From positions 28,389-92,388 of the forward strand of contig NZ_JALXPE010000005.1 of NCBI RefSeq assembly GCF_025143365.1: 64,000 nucleotides of DNA, read 5' to 3'. Position 1 is the first letter of the stretch; each line of letters opens with the position of its first letter. The notes below the pieces were generated by a model. It was not told the origin of the DNA. It made no database searches and worked only from the letters and a program-made list of their open reading frames with translations. The translations under genes were made by a program, and so were the position numbers. The stretch comes from Microbacterium sp. p3-SID336 (lineage in GTDB: Bacteria; Actinomycetota; Actinomycetes; Actinomycetales; Microbacteriaceae). This document shows positions 58,660 to 64,000 of the stretch, in pieces.

Positions 58660-60258
58660 TCACCGTGACGACAGCACGAACCCCCGGAAGTCCGCTGCCG
58701 CGACCTCCTCGCAGCGGTCGATGTACGCCTTGAAGCCGCCGATGTAGGGCAGGAACCCGCGGGCCTTCCCGGCGATGTTCGCGCCCGTGTACCACGAGGG
58801 CGCCGAGCCGAACAGGGTGCGGTCGGCGAGCTCCAGGGAATGCGCCGTCCACGCCGCTGCCGCATCGGCCCTCGGCTCGATCGACGTGAACCCCTGCTCG
58901 CGGCAGTGCGCCACCATGCGCAGCGCGAAGTCGCCCTGCTGCTCCGAGGTCAGGGCCATGTTCGACAGCACGCTCGGGCTGCCTGGGCCGTTCAGCACCA
59001 GCAGGTTCGGGAAGCCGGGCAGGCCGACGCCGAGGTAGGTCGACGGGAAGCCCCGCCACTCCTCGCGCAGCGACCGCCCGTCGCGGCCGCGGATGTCGAT
59101 CGCGGTCAGCGCCCCGGTCATGGCGTCGAACCCGGTGGCGTACACGATCACGTCGTGCTCGCGGTGCCGTGCGCTCGTGCGGATGCCGGTCGGGGTGACC
59201 TCGGCGAGCGGCTCCTCGCGCAGATCGACGAGCGCCACGTGCGGCGCGTTGAACGTCTCGTAGTAGCCGGAGTCGGTGCAGATGCGCTTCGTGCCGACCG
59301 GATGGTCCCGCGGGGTGAGCGTCTCCCGCACGCGGGGGTCGTGCACGCGCTCCGCGAGCTTCGCCTCGAAGAACACGCGGGCGGCGTCGTTGATCACCGG
59401 GTCCACGGTCAGCCCCTGGAACGCCTTCGCGAACAGCACGCCACCGCGCGTCCAGCTCTCCTCGAACACGGCCTGCCGCTCCGCCTCGTCGGTCTCCGCG
59501 AACGGCACCGGGTGGCTCGTCCAGGGGGATCCCGCCGCGCCGTTCCAGGACAGCTCGCGGCGGTGCGCCAGGTCCTGCTGCTGCCGCTCCCACTCGGCGT
59601 CGTCGATCGGGCGGTTGAACGCGGGCACGCTGTAGTTCGCGCTGCGCTGATACACCGTGAGCTCCGCGGCCTGGGCGGCGAGCAGCGGGATGGCCTGCAC
59701 GCCGGAGGAGCCGGTGCCGATCACGGCGACGCGCTTCCCGCGGAGGTCCACCGGCTCCTCCGGCCACGCGGACGTCTGCAGGACGGTGCCGGAGAAGTCG
59801 TCCCGGCCGGGGAGGTCGGGCAGCTGCGGCGTGGACAGGCCGCCCGTGGCCATGACCAGCCAGCGCGCGGTCGCCGTGAGGCCCGACTCTGTGCGGATCT
59901 CCCAGTGCTGCGCGTGCTCGTCCCAGGAGGCGGCGGCGAGGCGCTGGCCGAAGCGGAAGTGGCGGCGGACGTCGAACCGGTCGGCCACGTGGTTCAGGTA
60001 GCGGAGGATCTCGGGCTGCGTGGCATAGCGCTCGGTCCACCGCCATTCGCGCTGCAGGTCCTCGTCGAAGGAGAACGAGTAGTCGATGCTCTCCACGTCG
60101 CACCGTGCGCCCGGGTAGCGGTTCCAGTACCAGGTGCCCCCCACATCCTCGCCCGCCTCCAGGCCGAGGATGTCGAGCCCGGCGCGGACGCCGTGGATGG
60201 TCGTGTACATGCCGGCGAGTCCGGCGCCGACGACGATGAGGTCGTGGTGGGTGGTCAT
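58660..60258 (-). CDS. Flavin-dependent Baeyer-Villiger-type monooxygenase with altered fingerprint His
   Basis: 532 residues. Two Rossmann motifs are present: VVGAGLAGMYT near the N terminus (FAD) and VIGTGSSGVQ at about residue 180 (NADPH). GGTWYWNRYPGARCDVESIDYSFSF is typical of cyclohexanone-type monooxygenases. The fingerprint FxGxxxHxxxWP appears as FSGTVLQTSAWP, with Gln161 in place of His. It overlaps the esterase gene by 4 bp; ketone-to-ester then ester hydrolysis is the classic pairing. The PadR-type protein at 61260 probably controls them. The replaced His may change activity or coupling. Confidence 0.85.
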   Translation of the reverse strand: MTTHHDLIVVGAGLAGMYTTIHGVRAGLDILGLEAGEDVGGTWYWNRYPGARCDVESIDYSFSFDEDLQREWRWTERYATQPEILRYLNHVADRFDVRRHFRFGQRLAAASWDEHAQHWEIRTESGLTATARWLVMATGGLSTPQLPDLPGRDDFSGTVLQTSAWPEEPVDLRGKRVAVIGTGSSGVQAIPLLAAQAAELTVYQRSANYSVPAFNRPIDDAEWERQQQDLAHRRELSWNGAAGSPWTSHPVPFAETDEAERQAVFEESWTRGGVLFAKAFQGLTVDPVINDAARVFFEAKLAERVHDPRVRETLTPRDHPVGTKRICTDSGYYETFNAPHVALVDLREEPLAEVTPTGIRTSARHREHDVIVYATGFDAMTGALTAIDIRGRDGRSLREEWRGFPSTYLGVGLPGFPNLLVLNGPGSPSVLSNMALTSEQQGDFALRMVAHCREQGFTSIEPRADAAAAWTAHSLELADRTLFGSAPSWYTGANIAGKARGFLPYIGGFKAYIDRCEEVAAADFRGFVLSSR

Positions 60259-61178
60259 GCGGGCTCCTTCGCGAGGGAGGGGGTGAGGGTGTGCACGTCG
60301 CTCCAGAGGAGGGCGGCTGCGGAAGCGGCAGGGCCGTAGCCGGGGATCGTCAGGAAGCCGTGGAACTGGTCGGGGTGGTGGCGGCGCACGACGGGAACGC
60401 CGGCGGCGCGCAGCCGCTCCGCGTAGAGGGCGCCCTCGTCGGACAGCGGATCGAGGCCTGCCGTGACGACGACGGCGGGCGGCAGGCCGGTGAGGTCGTC
60501 GACGGCGAGGGGCGTCACGTCGGCGTCGAACCGTTCGGGCTCGTCGCCGAGGAACACCCGCCAGTAGTGGCCGAGCAGCTCGGCGGTGACGAAGTAGCCG
60601 TGCGCACGGGTGCGGTGGCTCTCGCTCGCCATGGCGGGATCGAGGAACGGGTACAGCAGGACCTGCCCGACCGCCGGACTGTCTCCGCGGTCGCGCAGGG
60701 CGATGGCCGCACCAGCCGCGACGTTGCCGCCGGAGCTGTCGCCCGCGAGGATCACTCCGTGTGCGGCGAGTCCGAGCGATGCCGCGGCGTCGACCGCCGC
60801 GACGACGTCGTCCCGCGCGGCGCCGGGGCCGAACTCGGGCGCGAGGCGGTACTCGACCGAGACGACGACCGTGCCCGTGCCCCGAGCCCAGCTTCGGCAG
60901 AAGCCGTCGTGCCCCGCGATCGACCCGTGCAGGAACCCACCGCCGTGCGCGTACACGGTGACCGGGGCGTCGGACCGGAGGGACGCGGGGCGGTAGATGC
61001 GGAGCGGCACGGTGTGCGTGCCCCGATCGACCGCGGTGTCCTCCGTCATGGCGTCGTCGAGGTTGCCGGCGGGGCGGATGCGCGCGTCGACCGCGGCGCG
61101 TCCGTCGAGCGGGCTGAGGGTGTGGATGGCAGGGAAGCTCTCGTTGAGCAGCTCCAGCATGCGGGTCGTCTCGTCCAC
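60255..61178 (-). CDS. Alpha/beta hydrolase, hormone-sensitive-lipase family esterase
   Basis: 307 residues. VYAHGGGFLHGS is the HGGG oxyanion motif, ILAGDSSGGNVAAG the nucleophile elbow (GDSSGG), and LDPLSDEGALYAERLRAAGVPV plus HPDQFHGFLTIPG supply the Asp and His. GTG 61178 follows GGAG. Its stop overlaps the monooxygenase start, so the operon is hydrolase-monooxygenase, divergent from the PadR gene across a TATGACT palindrome. It would hydrolyse the ester or lactone made by the monooxygenase. Confidence 0.88.
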   Translation of the reverse strand: MDETTRMLELLNESFPAIHTLSPLDGRAAVDARIRPAGNLDDAMTEDTAVDRGTHTVPLRIYRPASLRSDAPVTVYAHGGGFLHGSIAGHDGFCRSWARGTGTVVVSVEYRLAPEFGPGAARDDVVAAVDAAASLGLAAHGVILAGDSSGGNVAAGAAIALRDRGDSPAVGQVLLYPFLDPAMASESHRTRAHGYFVTAELLGHYWRVFLGDEPERFDADVTPLAVDDLTGLPPAVVVTAGLDPLSDEGALYAERLRAAGVPVVRRHHPDQFHGFLTIPGYGPAASAAALLWSDVHTLTPSLAKEPA

Positions 61179-61202
61179 CTGATCTCCTTCGATCGGCTTC
61201 GG

Positions 61203-61219
61203 TATGACTAACAGTCATA
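61203..61219. promoter_or_regulatory. PadR operator candidate
   Basis: TATGACT-AAC-AGTCATA is a perfect 7-3-7 palindrome between the divergent hydrolase and PadR genes. PadR sites commonly read ATGT/ATGAC...; autoregulation and control of the monooxygenase operon are inferred. Confidence 0.7.
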
Positions 61220-61259
61220 GTACGATCAGGAATATCTCACTCAACGACGAGGAGGTCAA

Positions 61260-61832
61260 GTGAGCGACCACGAGAACACCCCCGACCTGCCGGAGCTGCC
61301 CGCCACGAGCTGGGCCGTGCTCGGCATCCTGTCCTTCGGCACGGAGCTGTCCGGCTACGACGTGAAGCAGTGGGCGGATCAGAGCCTCGCGTTCTTCTAC
61401 TGGGCGCCGTCCCAGAGCCAGATCTACACCGAGCTGCGGCGACTGGAAGGGCTCGGCCTCGCGGTCTCCCGGGTCGAGCAGACGCATGCCGCGAAGAGCA
61501 GGCGGCTGTACGCGATCACCCCGCTCGGCCGCGACTGCCTGCAGCGCTGGACCGACGACGTGCCCCCCGAGCCCGTGGTGCTCAAGCACCCGCAGATCCT
61601 GCGGCTGTGGGCCGCGCACAACGGCGATCTCGACCGGCTGCGTGCGGCGCTGGCGGCCTACCGCGACGAGGCGCTGCGCACCGCGGACGCCGCGGCCGCG
61701 CACGCCGAGGGTGCCAGGCGCGAAGAGGCCTGGCGCTTCTCCGGCATCGCACTGGAGTGGGCCGAGTGCTTCAACCGCGACGAGGCGGCGCGCATCGACT
61801 GGCTCCTGGAACGCCTGCGCGGCATGCGATGA
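61260..61832 (+). CDS. PadR-family transcriptional regulator
   Basis: 190 residues, start GTG after GAGGAGG. Winged helix at about 15-95: SWAVLGILSFGTELSGYDVKQWADQSLAFFYWAPSQSQIYTELRRLEGLGLAVSRVEQTHAAKSRRLYAITPLGRDCLQRW, with the PadR Tyr-rich pattern, and a C-terminal helical dimer domain. It is divergent from the hydrolase-monooxygenase operon and convergent with the SDR gene at 61870. Its effector is likely a hydrophobic or phenolic pathway compound. Confidence 0.88.
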   Translation: MSDHENTPDLPELPATSWAVLGILSFGTELSGYDVKQWADQSLAFFYWAPSQSQIYTELRRLEGLGLAVSRVEQTHAAKSRRLYAITPLGRDCLQRWTDDVPPEPVVLKHPQILRLWAAHNGDLDRLRAALAAYRDEALRTADAAAAHAEGARREEAWRFSGIALEWAECFNRDEAARIDWLLERLRGMR

Positions 61833-61869
61833 CGGAGGCGATGCGCCGATGAGCCGGTGTCGTCGGGGC

Positions 61870-62649
61870 CTACAGGCCGAACCCGCCGTCGACGTCGAGC
61901 TTCTGTCCGGTGATGAACCCCGCGGCCGGCGAGGCCAGGAAGGCGACCGCGGCCGCGATGTCGTCCGCCGTGCCGAAGCGCCGCAGCGGGATATTCCGCA
62001 TGGCGACGTCGAGCGCGCGCTCGTCGAGGTCGCCGGAGGCCATGAGCCGCGCGGACATGCCGTCCCACAGCATGCCGGGGCCCACCGCGTTGACCCGCAC
62101 GCCGAAGCGGCCCTCCTCGGCGGCCAGCCCGCGCGCCAGCGCCTCGACTCCACCCTTGGGTGCGACCGACAGCCCGTCGCGGACGGGGTAGCGGCGGGTG
62201 CCGGCACTGGTGACGACCGTGAGCGACCCGGACGCCTCGCGGAGCGCGGGGAGGAAGGCCTTCGCGATCGCGAAGAACCCGACGAGGTCGTCGTCGACCT
62301 GGCGGGCGAACTGCTCCACCGGCACCTTCGACAGGTGCACCATCGGCACGTGCGGACCGGCGGCGTGCACGACCGTGTGCACCGCGCCGTGCCGCGCCCG
62401 GAGGTCATCGGCGAGGGCGGTGGCCGCGGCCTCGTCGCGCACGTCGAGCGGGTGCGCCTCGGCGTCGTCGCCCAGGGTCTCGAGCAGCTCGGGGGAGGGG
62501 GCCGAGCGGTGCGTGATGACCACCCGCACACCGCTCGCGGCCAGTCGTGTGGCGATCGCCGAGCCGATGCCGCCGGTGCCGCCGGTGACCACGGCGACGC
62601 CGGGAAGCGCGGAGGGAGGGCGGGTGTCGAAGGTCTGCGGAGTGTCCAT
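61870..62649 (-). CDS. SDR-family protein lacking the catalytic Tyr
   Basis: 259 residues. VVTGGTGGIGSAIATRLAASGVRVV is the cofactor motif and VVHAAGPHV replaces the NNAG motif; TSAGTRRYP holds the Ser. Where YxxxK is expected the sequence is LSVAPKGGVEAL, so Lys is kept but the Tyr is Ser. C-terminal sequence FLASPAAGFITGQKLDVDGGF is normal SDR. It may be a reductase using another acid, or a binding protein. The ATG lies 34 bp from operator site 4, divergent from the solute-binding gene. Confidence 0.8.
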   Translation of the reverse strand: MDTPQTFDTRPPSALPGVAVVTGGTGGIGSAIATRLAASGVRVVITHRSAPSPELLETLGDDAEAHPLDVRDEAAATALADDLRARHGAVHTVVHAAGPHVPMVHLSKVPVEQFARQVDDDLVGFFAIAKAFLPALREASGSLTVVTSAGTRRYPVRDGLSVAPKGGVEALARGLAAEEGRFGVRVNAVGPGMLWDGMSARLMASGDLDERALDVAMRNIPLRRFGTADDIAAAVAFLASPAAGFITGQKLDVDGGFGL

Positions 62650-62682
62650 GCGCCGGAATCTAACAGGACTTCCGGCATCAAC

Positions 62683-62748
62683 CAAGCAATTGACCGGTTG
62701 GGCATTGTCCGGGTCGGTCGAGTGTGATTTACTAAGCAAGCGTTTGGT
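62683..62748. promoter_or_regulatory. Divergent promoter region with two cluster operators, sites 4 and 5
   Basis: ACCAAGCAATTGACCGG (from 62681) and CTAAGCAAGCGTTTGGT (62732-62748) are imperfect copies of the cluster motif. TTGTCC (62705-62710) and TTTACT (62728-62733), 17 bp apart, could be the promoter of the solute-binding gene, its -10 overlapping site 5. Confidence 0.5.
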
Positions 62749-62780
62749 CGCTCTAACTCAACGATGAGAGAGGTTCGGAT

Positions 62781-64000
62781 ATGCGATTCAAGAGGCTCGC
62801 GGCAGTCGCCGCAGGGATCGTGGTGTCATCCATGGCGCTCGCCGGCTGCTCCGGCGGCGACGCGGACGCCGGCGACAGCGGTGGCGGTGACGCCGGGGGC
62901 GACCCGATCAAGATCGTGGTGCTCGGCGGCATGGGCGCCGAGGGCATCCTGGCCGACAACGCGACCACGGCCGTCACGGCCGCGCTCGCCTCGGTCGACG
63001 CCGTCAACGACATGGGCGGCATCCTCGACCGCGAGGTGGAGATCACCCACCTGGAGGACAACGCCGACCCGACCGTCGCCGTCACCAAGCTGCGCGAGTA
63101 CATCGCCACCGAGGGCAAGCCCGCGCTCGTCATGAACTCCGGCCCCTCCACCATCACCGAGGCCATGCTGCCGATCCTCACGCAGAACCAGATCGTGTCG
63201 TTCAACATCGGCCCGACCACCGGCTCCGGCGACCCCTCGGTCAACCCCTACAGCTTCGACCTCAGCGCCTCCGTCCCCGACTACCTGGGCTCCTTCGTCG
63301 CCGAGATGGACGACCGCGGCTACGAGAACGTGGCGATCCTGCACGGCTCCAGCGCCTACGGCGAGCTGTTCGGTCAGCTCGGCGAAACCACGTTCGCCGA
63401 TGCCGGCTTCACCGTCACCGGCAACGAGGGCTTCGACAACGCCGCCCTCGACATGACCCCGCAGCTGTCGGCGCTCCAGCAGGGCGACCCGGACGTGCTC
63501 GTGCTCGACGCCTACGGCGCCCCGCTCGGCTACGTGCTGCAGAGCCTCGAGAAGCTCGGCTGGGACGTGCCCGTCATGGGCAACTCCTCGGTGGCGGCGA
63601 CCGGCCTGATCGCCACGCCCGCCCCCGACGGCGTGCTCGGTACCGACCAGGTGAAGAACCTCACCATGCAGGTGTACTCCAGCACCCAGTACAACCCGGA
63701 CGACACCAAGGTCAACGAGGCCGTCGAGCGCATGCTCGCCGCCGGTGACATCAAGTCGTCGCTCATCCTCGCCTACAACTACGACTCGGCCCTGCTGTTC
63801 AAGGCCGCCGCGGAGAAGGCCGGCGGCATCGACGACCCCGACGCCCTGGTCGAGGCGCTGATCGATCCCGAGGTGCAGAAGGCGGCGGAGACCGCGATCC
63901 TCGCGAACTACGCGTTCGAGAAGGATGCGCACAGCCCGCACGTCAGCCCCGACCAGTTCGCCTTCATCCCCCCGGGCGAACTCGTCAACGGCCAGTTCCA
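62781..64000 (+). CDS. ABC transporter substrate-binding lipoprotein, branched-chain amino-acid/aromatic type, 3'-truncated by window edge
   Basis: Over 400 residues are visible and the frame is open at 64000. The lipobox ends LALAGC with Cys23; then an Asp/Gly-rich linker and a type I periplasmic fold (IKIVVLGGMGAEGILADNATTAVTAALASVDAVNDMGGILDREVEI, NSGPSTITEAMLPI, AILHGSSAYGELFGQLGE, YNYDSALLFKAAAEKAG). LivJ-like proteins bind amino acids but relatives bind aromatic or terpenoid acids. It is under operator sites 4 and 5, so it is probably the uptake component for the cluster's substrate. Permease and ATPase genes presumably lie just past the window. Confidence 0.88.
   Translation, partial: MRFKRLAAVAAGIVVSSMALAGCSGGDADAGDSGGGDAGGDPIKIVVLGGMGAEGILADNATTAVTAALASVDAVNDMGGILDREVEITHLEDNADPTVAVTKLREYIATEGKPALVMNSGPSTITEAMLPILTQNQIVSFNIGPTTGSGDPSVNPYSFDLSASVPDYLGSFVAEMDDRGYENVAILHGSSAYGELFGQLGETTFADAGFTVTGNEGFDNAALDMTPQLSALQQGDPDVLVLDAYGAPLGYVLQSLEKLGWDVPVMGNSSVAATGLIATPAPDGVLGTDQVKNLTMQVYSSTQYNPDDTKVNEAVERMLAAGDIKSSLILAYNYDSALLFKAAAEKAGGIDDPDALVEALIDPEVQKAAETAILANYAFEKDAHSPHVSPDQFAFIPPGELVNGQF

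Overview
The window is very GC-rich, almost fully coding, and uses GTG starts, ATGA/GTGA start-stop overlaps and short intergenic gaps. With a RbsABC-like sugar importer, many GntR-family regulators, a methylcitrate operon and Actinobacteria-type families (CGNR zinc finger, Cds1-like desulfhydrase), this suggests an actinobacterium of the Microbacteriaceae, most likely Microbacterium or a close relative. That placement is inferred from gene content and style; no rRNA is present. I saw no tRNA, rRNA, CRISPR array, phage gene or transposase.

Layout. 0-6 kb: end of a DUF4407 membrane protein, a degenerate 20-bp tandem repeat, a MocR-type regulator, an aldo/keto reductase, an ACT-domain protein and a Cds1-like PLP enzyme. 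6-9 kb: ribokinase-rbsD-GntR operon divergent from a transaldolase-like gene. 9-15.3 kb: a complete non-phosphorylating L-fucose route (lactonase, dehydratase, two tail enzymes, dehydrogenase, mutarotase) with its FadR-type regulator. 15.4-21.3 kb: LacI regulator, a D-tagatose/D-psicose 3-epimerase-family enzyme and a ribose-type ABC importer. 22.7-28 kb: a six-gene operon of unassigned carbohydrate enzymes. 28-31 kb: esterase, CGNR protein, EamA exporter. 30.8-35.3 kb: propionate (methylcitrate) operon. 35.4-40.8 kb: MFS transporter and araDBA, with araB frameshifted. 41.8-46.3 kb: valine/isobutyryl-CoA degradation. 46.4-52 kb: small proteins, MarR, then etfBA and a membrane cytochrome b. 52-64 kb: a catabolic cluster with a Baeyer-Villiger-type monooxygenase, hydrolase, SDRs, thioesterase, old-yellow-enzyme, MFS, and an ABC solute-binding protein that runs off the right edge.

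Regulation is unusually legible. A palindrome ACCTGTWAYGACAGGT occurs before the transaldolase/ribokinase promoters, before the unassigned six-gene operon and, less perfectly, before the ABC importer. It ties these three loci into one probable GntR regulon for an unknown sugar. A second motif, close to ACCAAGCANNYGCTTGGT, recurs five times in the promoters of the 52-63 kb cluster. The motifs GACATCGGATGTC (fucose), TTGGAACGTGCCAAG (LacI), TTATGTATACAYTGA (propionate and etf) and TATGACTaacAGTCATA (PadR) each sit by a plausible cognate regulator.

A separate layer is a family of ~85-bp intergenic elements. Near-identical inverted 16-bp arms (GTTCACAACTCAGGAG) flank an unrelated ~53-bp centre. 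There are three clear copies and one diverged copy in 64 kb, three of the four between convergent genes and one inside the propionate operon. I do not recognise this element.
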